Shown: in pieces, positions 34,027 to 42,123 of the stretch
How positions within the stretch are numbered: position 1 is the first letter of the stretch
How the letters are laid out: every line of letters begins with the position of its first letter
Assembly: GCA_002399405.1 (NCBI GenBank)
Contig: DHDP01000019.1
Coordinates: 248,001-312,000, forward strand
Direction of reading: 5' to 3'
Source: Treponema sp. UBA4873
GTDB taxonomy: Bacteria > Spirochaetota > Spirochaetia > Treponematales > Treponemataceae
DNA: 64,000 nucleotides
Translations under genes and position numbers: made by a program
The notes under the pieces: model-generated
Seen by the model: only the letters and a program-made list of their open reading frames with translations
The model's database searches: none
Told to the model about the DNA's origin: nothing

Positions 34027-34755
34027 GTGAATTTTAAGCAATCTATTTTCGAAGCCATTTCAGAAGGTTTAAAAGAAGACTATCAATCAGTCATTGATCC
34101 ATTAAATCTTATAACTCACAATTCAAAGTACTCATTTAGATGGGATTTGGTCAACACTAATATAAAAGTAAAACTTTTTGATTCTAATTTAGAAGTTGCT
34201 GTTTCTAAAAGCGGATGCTGGGACTTTCTTTTACTTTTAGATCCCAATACAAATCAACTGTATTCGCTGATGAATAAAAAACGATTCGAGCAAATCATTG
34301 CAGAAAAAACAAAAAACAAGGGTATCCCTTTATACATACAGTCTTTATTGCTCATAAATGCCAGTTTAAAAGGAAAGTCCGAACCTACATTATTCGATTT
34401 ACCACCAATCGAGCATGATATTTTTACGCTTAAATATGTATTAGGAAAATTATGCCAGAATTTATCAATAGAAGACTTTTCAGACTATACATATTCAGTA
34501 ATCGTATTTGAAACAGACTTCAATAATAATATAATGGGATTAGCTGTTCATACTCTGGATACGAATCTTGATGAAGTTTCTGTTGAAGATTGGCTGAATG
34601 AAACTAAGCCTGTTATGTCAACGGAAATCGAAACTGTTTCTAACACGGAAGAAAAACCTTTGGTTAAACTTTCCAAGAAATCGGAAGAAAGAAAAGGAAA
34701 TAAAGAAGTCAGTAGTATAAAAGAGAGCCTGTCTTCTAATGAAACAGCCAACTAA
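34027..34755 (+). CDS. DUF5986-family protein
   Basis: A 242-residue protein with a GTG start, supported by AAGGAGG 9 nt upstream. I recognise it as DUF5986-like. It has a compact N-terminal domain of about 175 residues, with FRWDLVNTNIKVKLFDSNLEVAV and GCWDFLLLLDPNTNQLYSLM. A low-complexity, Lys/Ser/Glu-rich tail follows. It is AT-rich compared with the core genome. It is always the partner of the following XRE-ImmA gene here (gap 17 nt). The function is unknown; the pair has the layout of a toxin and a regulator/protease antitoxin. Confidence 0.65.
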   Translation: MNFKQSIFEAISEGLKEDYQSVIDPLNLITHNSKYSFRWDLVNTNIKVKLFDSNLEVAVSKSGCWDFLLLLDPNTNQLYSLMNKKRFEQIIAEKTKNKGIPLYIQSLLLINASLKGKSEPTLFDLPPIEHDIFTLKYVLGKLCQNLSIEDFSDYTYSVIVFETDFNNNIMGLAVHTLDTNLDEVSVEDWLNETKPVMSTEIETVSNTEEKPLVKLSKKSEERKGNKEVSSIKESLSSNETAN

Positions 34756-34772
34756 AACAGAAGGAAAAGAAA

Positions 34773-35924
34773 ATGAAACGCTTCAATGGCAATCGTCTTC
34801 AATTTGCTCGGCAATATAACGGTTTATCATCTGATGATTTAGCTAAATTAATAAAAGTATCTTCACAAGCGATTTCTCAATATGAAACCGGGAAAACCAT
34901 TCCACAATTTGATAAATTGATATTTCTTTCTGAAGTATTGCATTTTCCCAGTAATTTTTTCTTACAAGACTCAAATATTCAGATTGAATCAGGTTCATCA
35001 TATTTTCGTTCTCTCATGAAAACGCCCAAAAAATATAGAGTTCAACAAAAAGTGAAAATTGAACTGTTAGCAGAAATTTATTCTGTTCTATCTGACTATA
35101 TTGAATTTCCCGAACTTGTTTTGCCGGCTACCCAAAATATTGGAGATACCGAAACCGTTGCAGAAACAGTACGTGCTTTTTGGAAAATTGGGAATAAACC
35201 AATTACAAATCTTTTGCGATTCTTAGAAGAAAGAGGAATAATAGTTACATCGTTTCCAACTCCAACAACAGATATTGATGCATTCAGTCAATACTTTGCA
35301 ATTAATAAAAAATCATTATATATAATTGCCTTTTCAGAGAATAAACAAACTGCAGCTCGGATTAATTTTGATTTAGCTCATGAATTAGGACATATCATGC
35401 TCCATAGCTGGTCTGATGATATAGAAACATATTCCCGCGAAGAATTCAAAAATCATGAAAAACAGGCAAATGCATTTGCATCTGCATTTCTCTTACCAAA
35501 AGATGAATTTATAAATGATTTAAGATATTACAACACAGATTTAAATCACTACACTGAATTGAAGAAAAAATGGCATGTTTCAATATCTGCTATGCTTTAC
35601 AGAGCCTGTAATTTAAACCTTATAACGCAATATCAATATCAGTATTTAATGCGTACCATGAATGCAAAAAACATGCGTATTTCGGAACCTCTCGACCGGA
35701 TTCTAGAAGTACCAACTCCACACCTGTTACGTGATGCAGTCGAAATGCTTATCACGAATGATGTCTTTTCAAGGAGCGAATTACTTTCAGAATTATCTTC
35801 AAAAGGCCTATCTCTTGAACCCACAGAAATCGAAAATCTGCTTGCTTTACCAAATGGAACGCTTGATATAAGCAAAGATAAAAAACAGGACGATACACCG
35901 ATAATATTAAAGTTTAGAGAATAA
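34773..35924 (+). CDS. XRE regulator fused to an ImmA/IrrE metallopeptidase
   Basis: A 383-residue two-domain protein. An N-terminal XRE HTH spans about residues 1-65 (SSDDLAKLIKVSSQAISQYETG). A central ImmA/IrrE zinc peptidase domain carries HELGH in FDLAHELGHIMLHSW (about residue 205). A helical C-terminal region follows. Relatives cleave or relieve repressors in mobile elements or stress responses. The DUF5986 gene is upstream, with a shared promoter holding a palindrome. An IS66 remnant starts 3 nt after the stop. AAGGAAAAG precedes the ATG. Confidence 0.85.
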   Translation: MKRFNGNRLQFARQYNGLSSDDLAKLIKVSSQAISQYETGKTIPQFDKLIFLSEVLHFPSNFFLQDSNIQIESGSSYFRSLMKTPKKYRVQQKVKIELLAEIYSVLSDYIEFPELVLPATQNIGDTETVAETVRAFWKIGNKPITNLLRFLEERGIIVTSFPTPTTDIDAFSQYFAINKKSLYIIAFSENKQTAARINFDLAHELGHIMLHSWSDDIETYSREEFKNHEKQANAFASAFLLPKDEFINDLRYYNTDLNHYTELKKKWHVSISAMLYRACNLNLITQYQYQYLMRTMNAKNMRISEPLDRILEVPTPHLLRDAVEMLITNDVFSRSELLSELSSKGLSLEPTEIENLLALPNGTLDISKDKKQDDTPIILKFRE

Positions 35925-35933
35925 AGGTAAGCG

Positions 35934-36078
35934 TCAATTAATCCACACCCCGCGGTCAACGAAGGGTACAATCTGAATATTCCATGGCATGAGCCTCTGC
36001 CAGTCGTAATCATTTGTACATAACGGAGCACGTTCAAATACACAGCGCAGATACTCCTGCGGGTGCGTATGCTTCCTT
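35934..36078 (-). pseudogene. IS66 transposase C-terminal fragment
   Basis: Read in its own frame, this ends EYLRCVFERAP, then DWQRLMPWNIQ and FVDRGVWIN before a stop, which is the tail of an IS66 transposase. Only about 45 codons remain, and the frame differs from the TnpA fragment. Confidence 0.7.
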
Positions 36079-36292
36079 TTTCTACTGCCAGCCTTTTACC
36101 GGTAACGGTATTCTCCCGTACGGGCAGCTCTACAAACTTCTGTTCTGCTGTCCTGTTTTCATTTGTCCAGTTGATGAATGTCTGAGTGCTTAGCCCGTGT
36201 TCCCGTGCGAATGCGCTTCTGCTTGTTCCGGATGTCTGCCATTCTGTCCTCAGTTTATCTTTTTCTTCTTTGCTGTATCTTCTGTACTTCAT
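36079..36292 (-). pseudogene. IS66 TnpA (IS3/IS911-type HTH) fragment
   Basis: About 71 residues with the start KYRRYSKEEKDKLRTEWQTS and the HTH block AREHGLSTQTFINW, typical of IS66 accessory TnpA. The frame then runs out of register into the transposase fragment, so the C-terminal third is missing. Confidence 0.75.
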
Positions 36293-36406
36293 TGTACGCT
36301 CCTTTGATCTGAAGTGTACTGCTTTTTACTTTCACTTTTTAGATGCAGGTGTTTTGAAGGTTACCTTATCAGTCCCTGTTTTCCTTCTTTATTCGTAAAA
36401 TTGATG

Positions 36407-37498
36407 TTAATAATTATACTGTAAGCCAGAAACTTGAATCGTTTTTATTTCTGCACATTCAAAAAGTTCTTTATCAAAAATTGAAAGATTATAACCTGCC
36501 GGATTCATAGTACTTTTATACTCAACGCCATTACATGAAACTGGCAATTCATTATTAAACTCTCTTGAATTCAAATAATCTGCAATGTATTGCGTCGGAA
36601 TATAATCTATATGGCTATCTCCCTGCCTTAAAACCTTTGCCATTTCTTTATCAATTTTTTCTAAACAATTCTTATTTATTGCAAATATAAGAGGATTAAT
36701 ACTATCGTCAAATGGTGAAATCTGATTAATTAACCTGAAATTAACTACACTAACATTCTGTTTGGCAATAAATTTTCCTATCGTTATGTAATCAAACGCT
36801 CCTGCGCGTATTTCATGAATAGCAGTTCGTTCATCACTCGCTAAATACAATCTTGAAATACCTTCTGCATTGGCACGACCAGGCCTTGCATTCCTTGGAG
36901 GAGGTGCGCTCATATCTTTTATATCAATCCCGCATAAATTTTCAGAAATTCTTCCTCTATAAAACTCTTTTCCTGATTTATACATCGTTACTAAATGAGA
37001 GCAAAAACTACCTAACATTTTCAGATTTATTGTACTATTATGAAATCTATTCTCTTTCTTTATAGAATCAACAAAATCTTCCCATTTGCCGCTTCTTAAA
37101 ATCGAATATTCAAAAATATAGCGATCATCATATTTTTGAACGATACCAACATTTCTATTTAAAAGATTATTGTCTTTTTTTATTCGTTCTTTTAATATAC
37201 TACTCAATATTTTATGTTTATTCGAACTAGACAAAGGTGGTGCAAAAATATTCCAATTATCAATCAGATCATCCGCTAATGAGTGTATCTCGTCTTCAGG
37301 AAAGCTGACAGGTAAATCTTCCTTAAATGTATAAATATCAAGCAAATTCTCAAATCCCTGCTGAATTGTTTGATCTGTATCCGTATCATATAAGGGGGTA
37401 TTATCACAGCCACAGATTGGACATCTGCCTTTCTCTGGTTGAGAGGCAATAATACGTTTTAATTCTTTATCAATAAAACAATTTTGACAAAATTTCAT
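36407..37498 (-). CDS. RES-domain protein with N-terminal zinc ribbon, putative NAD+-degrading effector
   Basis: A 363-residue protein. The N-terminus is a zinc ribbon with C4xxC7 and C26xxC29. The C-terminal part (about residues 170-345) is a RES domain. Its Arg is in EFYRGRISE and its Glu in ASDERTAIHEIR, followed by the FDYITIGKF strand. RES domains in Xre-RES toxin systems break down NAD+. This protein is longer than simple RES toxins (about 150-230 residues), and the zinc ribbon with a HEPN/RES N-terminal-type middle region suggests a regulated effector. It overlaps the sce7725-like gene by 4 nt (ATGA) and is last in the three-gene operon. It is AT-rich relative to the core. Confidence 0.8.
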   Translation of the reverse strand: MKFCQNCFIDKELKRIIASQPEKGRCPICGCDNTPLYDTDTDQTIQQGFENLLDIYTFKEDLPVSFPEDEIHSLADDLIDNWNIFAPPLSSSNKHKILSSILKERIKKDNNLLNRNVGIVQKYDDRYIFEYSILRSGKWEDFVDSIKKENRFHNSTINLKMLGSFCSHLVTMYKSGKEFYRGRISENLCGIDIKDMSAPPPRNARPGRANAEGISRLYLASDERTAIHEIRAGAFDYITIGKFIAKQNVSVVNFRLINQISPFDDSINPLIFAINKNCLEKIDKEMAKVLRQGDSHIDYIPTQYIADYLNSREFNNELPVSCNGVEYKSTMNPAGYNLSIFDKELFECAEIKTIQVSGLQYNY

Positions 37499-38418
37499 AT
37501 CTTTTTATCTAAAAAGCGAGAAGCAAGTTCAATATGATGCATTATTGATAATTTTTTTACAGATCCCAGCCCCGGATACTGACCTGCTTTGGCTAACTGT
37601 TCAAAACAACAATATGCATATGTTTTATTACTCTTCAAGGGAGTAAATTCCATCAATTCACGTACAGCTTCCCCAAATTTTCCAGAAGGATCTTCAATGT
37701 CTTCATCTCTTTCTGATACAAAATGATGTACTCGTAATGCCTTATCCTCTGAAAAATATACCATATGGATAGCTACCGCATAAGGTGCAAAACCTGTTTC
37801 TACATACTCTGCTCCAATTATTGAATAATCAGAAAATCCCGAATAGCCTTCTTCTTCATAAAATAAATGATCTTCCGAAAATGATTCATCTTTATTTTCC
37901 TTATAAGCAGCATTTTTATTCAATTTATTAAAATGATCATTTATCAGTATTTTTTTACCCGACAACCGTCGTCTTATAGCAGTCCCGTCAGGAACGATAT
38001 ACTCGGATACATTTATATATTTAACAATCTCTGGTAATAATGACAAAGAGTCTGTGGAAATACACTGTACCAAGCAATCTTTTTTTAACTCTTTTATCTC
38101 TCGAAGCTTATCCATATCATTTTTTTCATGAACAATATAAACCGGAATGACACAATTATAAGCCATCATTTTCCTATACTGTTCGATCAGTTCTTTTTTA
38201 TTAGCAAGTTCCTCAACAAAATTACCAACTCCCGGATTTTGAACAATTGCAATCTTATGCGCAGCCTTATTATATGCTTCTATGGTTGTAAATAATGTTG
38301 ATGATACTTTCACCGGTTCAACAATAGGAACTACTAATGGAGAAATTATTTTCTGTTCAAGCCCCTCTCGCAGAGCAATTAATTCAAATTGGCGTCCTCT
38401 TAAATACGGGTAGTACAT
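37495..38418 (-). CDS. sce7725-family protein (beta-protein-like)
   Basis: A 307-residue protein that I recognise as sce7725-like. It begins YYPYLRGRQFELIALREG and continues PLVVPIVEPVK, as in relatives. Later it has FSDYSIIGAEYVETGFAPYAVAIHMVY. The family resembles phage beta-protein (PF14350) folds and has no established function. It overlaps the sce7726-like gene by 19 nt and the RES gene by 4 nt, so all three products are probably made together and act as one system. A sensor or scaffold role is a guess from gene order. Confidence 0.78.
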   Translation of the reverse strand: MYYPYLRGRQFELIALREGLEQKIISPLVVPIVEPVKVSSTLFTTIEAYNKAAHKIAIVQNPGVGNFVEELANKKELIEQYRKMMAYNCVIPVYIVHEKNDMDKLREIKELKKDCLVQCISTDSLSLLPEIVKYINVSEYIVPDGTAIRRRLSGKKILINDHFNKLNKNAAYKENKDESFSEDHLFYEEEGYSGFSDYSIIGAEYVETGFAPYAVAIHMVYFSEDKALRVHHFVSERDEDIEDPSGKFGEAVRELMEFTPLKSNKTYAYCCFEQLAKAGQYPGLGSVKKLSIMHHIELASRFLDKKI

Positions 38419-39278
38419 CGCTTCTCCTTATATTTGGAATCCAAAAAAGTATTAATTTCTTCATATTGCTTATTTTTTATCTGTGAGAAATACGCCACCG
38501 CTTTTAGTTCGGAAGGCAATGTAAGGTATTTTTCAAATTCAATATGACATCTCTTTTTTAATACGTTGCAATATTCTGTATATAGTCGGTTAATTTGTAT
38601 TCTCTTGAACAAAGATAAACATGCCTGATAATATTCAAATTGAGTAACTTCAGGAAGTTTTGCCCCTAATTTTATAAGGACTTCTTCATATTCACATTTT
38701 CTTAAAATCTTGAACATCGTTGTTTTATCTAAGCTTTTCCTGAATTCTTCCGGTTTACGAATTCGATTTAATTTTCCTGAATCACTAAGTATATAAATAC
38801 CTACATATTTATTTTCCCCCAGTACATCTTGAACTTTCTCCTCATAAACGGGCGCAGTTACAACGCTTACATGATCAAAGGCTTTAAAATAATCACGAAG
38901 TTGTGTTTCTAATCGATCAAAATTATCCAGTTCCGTTTTTATTTCATACACATTTGCTTGACCATTGATAAGGACAAAATCAACTTTTGATTTAGCAATT
39001 GGAATTTCAGTTAACGCAACCGTTGTTAATGGATTATGTTCAGGATTGTTTATCAACAATGAGTTCAAAAGACTATTTTTATAAAAATACTCATTACGGT
39101 GATTTTCTTGTATATAGGAATAAATTTCACTAATTAACGTTCTATTTGTTTTCTCGTCCGGAAATTGTATATATCTTTTCACTGCACTCATGTAAGCACT
39201 TGAACAACTACCCTTTAAAAATAAGGAAAAAGTATTACGAGAAAAAACTCTGTTTAGAACAATAGTATTTTGATCCAT
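38400..39278 (-). CDS. sce7726-family protein, restriction-endonuclease-like fold
   Basis: A 292-residue protein recognised as sce7726-like. Residues 91-120 read as a PD-(D/E)xK nuclease core, with E91, D100 in KVDFVLING and E112-x-K114 in YEIKTELDNF. The helix FDRLETQLRDYFKAFDHVSVV follows, as in that fold. It is the first gene of the cassette. GGAGGAGA stands before the ATG, and a promoter with a perfect TATAAT lies just upstream. Whether it cuts DNA is not known. It is always followed here by the sce7725 and RES partners. Confidence 0.78.
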   Translation of the reverse strand: MDQNTIVLNRVFSRNTFSLFLKGSCSSAYMSAVKRYIQFPDEKTNRTLISEIYSYIQENHRNEYFYKNSLLNSLLINNPEHNPLTTVALTEIPIAKSKVDFVLINGQANVYEIKTELDNFDRLETQLRDYFKAFDHVSVVTAPVYEEKVQDVLGENKYVGIYILSDSGKLNRIRKPEEFRKSLDKTTMFKILRKCEYEEVLIKLGAKLPEVTQFEYYQACLSLFKRIQINRLYTEYCNVLKKRCHIEFEKYLTLPSELKAVAYFSQIKNKQYEEINTFLDSKYKEKRCTTRI

Positions 39279-39297
39279 TTTTCTCCTCCATTATAAA

Positions 39298-39326
39298 ATT
39301 ATACTTTAACCGTCAATTTGCTACAA
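39298..39326 (-). promoter_or_regulatory. Promoter of the sce7726-sce7725-RES operon
   Basis: On the minus strand TTGTAG (-35, 39,321-39,326), a 17-nt spacer and a perfect TATAAT (-10, 39,298-39,303). The start point would be about 13 nt before the ribosome site. It lies between the XRE gene and sce7726, so the three-gene unit has its own promoter. Confidence 0.55.
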
Positions 39327-39354
39327 TCTCTATCGGTCTTTTGATTATCTTTAT

Positions 39355-39690
39355 TTATTTCCCCAGCACATCTTCCATTGCACGACGGATGTCTGTTTTT
39401 AATCTAGTATAAAGCTGATTTGTTACGTCGTCTACGAACTTATTCTTGTCAAATTGAATGGCATTTTCCGGACAACCTTGTTCATCAAAAAGTTGTTTTG
39501 CTGAAACATCGAGCACTTTTGCTATCTGTTCAATAGTTTCTACAGAAGGAAATGTACTGTTGTTTTCTATGCCATTTATGTAGTTCGGGCTTTTTTCTAT
39601 TTCCACGGCCAGCTCAAGTTGAGATAATCCCTTTTTCTGGCGATAGAAACGCAGGTTTTCTATAAAAATTTGTCGTAATGTCTTTTCCAT
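39355..39690 (-). CDS. XRE-family regulator next to the sce7726 cassette
   Basis: A 111-residue regulator. The HTH spans about residues 8-65, with KKGLSQLELAVEIEKSPNYINGIENN, and the tail after residue 75 is helical and charged. It resembles C-type regulators of restriction or phage-defence loci. It lies upstream of the sce7726 cassette on the same strand (77-nt gap) and is divergent from the methyltransferase operon at 39,818. It could regulate either. No Shine-Dalgarno is seen before the ATG. Confidence 0.82.
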   Translation of the reverse strand: MEKTLRQIFIENLRFYRQKKGLSQLELAVEIEKSPNYINGIENNSTFPSVETIEQIAKVLDVSAKQLFDEQGCPENAIQFDKNKFVDDVTNQLYTRLKTDIRRAMEDVLGK

Positions 39691-39817
39691 AACATAAGAA
39701 TAGGATGTTCATCAACCATTTATACATAGTATTAAAATGCTTTTATCATAAAGATTTGACTTTAACACTCCGAAATTATGTATATAACACATTCTCTAAG
39801 TGTGTTAGACGGCTATT

Positions 39818-40552
39818 TTGACAAAAAACACAGAATTATCAGGTAAAAACACACCTTCTTCCTCCCAGATCGTCTCCCGCCAGCGCGTGACCGACCACGG
39901 AGAAGTGTACACAGCTCCACGCGAAGTAAACGCTATGCTCGACCTCGTCAAAGACGAATCGTTCCGTATAGACTCTCGTTTTCTGGAACCGGCATGCGGC
40001 ACGGGCAACTTTATGACTGCTATTCTTGAACGTAAGCTCGCTACGGTGACAGCGCGGTATGACAAAAGCAGACTTGAATTCGAACGGTACGCGCTGCTCG
40101 CACTCGGTGCAATCTACGGAATCGATATTCTGCCTGACAATGTGGCCAGGGCACGGAAACTGCTGCTCGCTATTTTTTCCCACACATACGAAAAACTGTT
40201 CACAAGTGAAACTGATTCGGTATGCACCGACGCGGCTTCGTTCATACTTTCAAAAAATATCATCTGGGCTGACGCATTTTCGATGAAGCTGTGCGGCTCA
40301 TCCGATCTTACAACTCCGTTCCCGCAAAAGATGAAAGATGAAGACAAGCCCAACATCGTATTTTGTGAATGGTCGCTCGTGAACGGTCTGTTCAAGCGAC
40401 GCGACTTCCGGTTCAACAATCTGACTGAACGGGGTGTACTTTCGGATGACGACTGCTCACTGTTCAGCGACCTCGGCGACGAAGCAGTCATCTTTAATCC
40501 GCAGAAAGAATTTCCGCTTCGTCCGTTTTCCGAATTGAGGAGAGACGAATGA
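39818..40552 (+). CDS. DNA methyltransferase-like protein, first subunit (motif I only)
   Basis: A 244-residue protein with a class I SAM-binding motif, FLEPACGTGNFM, and a following acidic IDILPDN, as in N6-adenine DNA methyltransferases. Where the catalytic NPPY motif would be, I see VFCEWSLVNG instead, so it probably cannot methylate alone. The start is uncertain: the frame begins with a TTG at 39,818 without a clear ribosome site. It overlaps the next methyltransferase by 4 nt. The two probably act as a pair, with this one as a degenerate or accessory subunit. It is not a frameshifted half, because the next gene has its own motif I. Confidence 0.72.
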   Translation: MTKNTELSGKNTPSSSQIVSRQRVTDHGEVYTAPREVNAMLDLVKDESFRIDSRFLEPACGTGNFMTAILERKLATVTARYDKSRLEFERYALLALGAIYGIDILPDNVARARKLLLAIFSHTYEKLFTSETDSVCTDAASFILSKNIIWADAFSMKLCGSSDLTTPFPQKMKDEDKPNIVFCEWSLVNGLFKRRDFRFNNLTERGVLSDDDCSLFSDLGDEAVIFNPQKEFPLRPFSELRRDE

Positions 40553-42123
40553 ATACACCTGCAGCAAATTACAATCCCGACGTTCTGTCGTGCCTTGCAA
40601 ATCTGAGTAACGACGAAGTGTTCACGCCGCCCGACGTAGTGAACAGTATGCTCGATATGCTCCCCGATTCTCTCTGGAAAAATCCCGATGCAAAGTTTCT
40701 TGATCCATGCTGCAAAACCGGCGTGTTCCTGCGCGAAATTGTAAAGCGGCTTAACGCAGGACTTACGACGCTTTCCGAATATGAAGGCGAAAAGAATCTG
40801 CAGAAGCGGCTCGACCATATTTTTGAAACGCAGCTGTACGGTATCGCCATCACGGAACTCACATCGCTTCTTTCGCGGCGGTCGGTGTACTGTTCAAAGA
40901 CCGCTAACGGCAAATACAGTGTGACGAAGTTCGATTCGGAAAACGGAAATATTTTCTTCGATGACTGCGCGCATACATGGGTTGACGGCAAATGCACATA
41001 CTGCGGTGCGTCGGAATCGGAATACGGAGAACGCGAAAATCTTGAAAATCACGCATATCAGTTTATTCACAATGCAACTCCGGAGGAAATTAGTAAAATG
41101 AAATTTGATGTAGTTATCGGAAATCCGCCATATCAGATGAGCGACGGAGGGAATGCAGCAAGCGCCAGACCAATTTATCAACTGTTTGTAGAAGAAGCTA
41201 AAAAAATAAATCCGAGATATTTGATAATGATTATTCCTTCTCGCTGGTATGCAGGTGGTAAAGGACTGGATGATTTTAGAGATAAAATGCTGCATGATAC
41301 AAGATTGTGCAATTTAATTGATTACCCAAATTCAAATGACTGTTTTCCAGGAGTTTCAATAAAAGGTGGAATTTGTTATTTCTTATGGAATCGTGATACC
41401 CATGGAACTTGTAAAATTATTACGATGAAAAACAATTCTCCAGTCTCTACTTCCGATAGGAATTTACTTGAAAATGGTAGTGATGTTTTTATTCGATATA
41501 ATGAGGCAATACCAATTTTGAGGAAAACACAAGCATTGAATGAAAAAACATTCGAAGCACTTGTAAGTAGCAGAAAGCCGTTCGGATTTTCAACAGATTT
41601 CGACGATTATTCCTATAAGCAAAATTCTGATGAAATAAAAATCTATGCAAATAAAGAAGAAGGTTATATTTCTCCACAAAAAATTTTGCAAAACAAGGCC
41701 TGGATAAACAAATATAAAATTCTGATTTCGCGTGCATATGGCGCAGGAGAAAATTTCCCGCATCAAATTCTTAACAAACCAATTCTTGCAGAAAAAAATA
41801 CTTGTTGCACAGAAACATATCTGGTAATCGGACCATTTGAAGAAAAAAATATTTGTACTTCCGTTTTATCGTATATAAAGACAAGATTTTTTCGATTCAT
41901 GGTAATGCTAAAAAAGAATACTCAAGATGCAACCAAAAAAGTGTATTCGTTTGTCCCCCTTCAAGACTTTTCCGAAAAGTCAGATATAGACTGGTCAAAA
42001 TCTGTAGATAATATCGATCATCAGCTTTACAAAAAATATAATCTTACCCCGGAAGAAATCTTGTTCATCGAATCGATGATTCGTCCTATGGATACATCAT
42101 CACAAGGTAATGCCCATGTGTGA
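40549..42123 (+). CDS. Eco57I-type N6-adenine DNA methyltransferase / specificity subunit
   Basis: A 524-residue methyltransferase. Motif I is LDPCCKTGVF (51-60) and the catalytic motif NPPY is at 192-195. A small zinc-ribbon-like CAHTW...CTYCG segment lies at 140-152. The region after NPPY should hold the target-recognition domain. Base composition changes sharply inside the gene: about 40,549-41,090 is core-like and GC-rich, while about 41,140-42,110 is AT-rich, which suggests a swapped recognition domain. It overlaps both neighbours (4 nt and 14 nt). It should modify and recognise the site for the helicase-nuclease that follows. Confidence 0.83.
   Translation: MNTPAANYNPDVLSCLANLSNDEVFTPPDVVNSMLDMLPDSLWKNPDAKFLDPCCKTGVFLREIVKRLNAGLTTLSEYEGEKNLQKRLDHIFETQLYGIAITELTSLLSRRSVYCSKTANGKYSVTKFDSENGNIFFDDCAHTWVDGKCTYCGASESEYGERENLENHAYQFIHNATPEEISKMKFDVVIGNPPYQMSDGGNAASARPIYQLFVEEAKKINPRYLIMIIPSRWYAGGKGLDDFRDKMLHDTRLCNLIDYPNSNDCFPGVSIKGGICYFLWNRDTHGTCKIITMKNNSPVSTSDRNLLENGSDVFIRYNEAIPILRKTQALNEKTFEALVSSRKPFGFSTDFDDYSYKQNSDEIKIYANKEEGYISPQKILQNKAWINKYKILISRAYGAGENFPHQILNKPILAEKNTCCTETYLVIGPFEEKNICTSVLSYIKTRFFRFMVMLKKNTQDATKKVYSFVPLQDFSEKSDIDWSKSVDNIDHQLYKKYNLTPEEILFIESMIRPMDTSSQGNAHV

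Larger units (their letters stand above)
35927..36364 (-). mobile_element. Internally deleted IS66-family remnant (MITE-like)
   Basis: A 438-nt element bounded by imperfect inverted ends GTAAGCGTCAA (plus, from 35,927) and GTAACCTTCAA (minus, from 36,364), matching at 9 of 11 positions. Inside, the start of an IS66 accessory gene is joined directly to the last 45 codons of an IS66 transposase, so everything between has been lost. No 8-bp target duplication is seen in the flanks. It cannot move by itself. Confidence 0.75.

Noticed and set aside
35639..36292. A 217-codon minus-strand ORF
   Set aside because: Only the first third is real IS66 TnpA; the rest is out of frame through the transposase tail and antisense to the ImmA gene.
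39818..42123. A single methyltransferase broken by a frameshift
   Set aside because: Both proteins have their own motif I and the second also has NPPY; the 4-nt overlap is typical of coupled genes.
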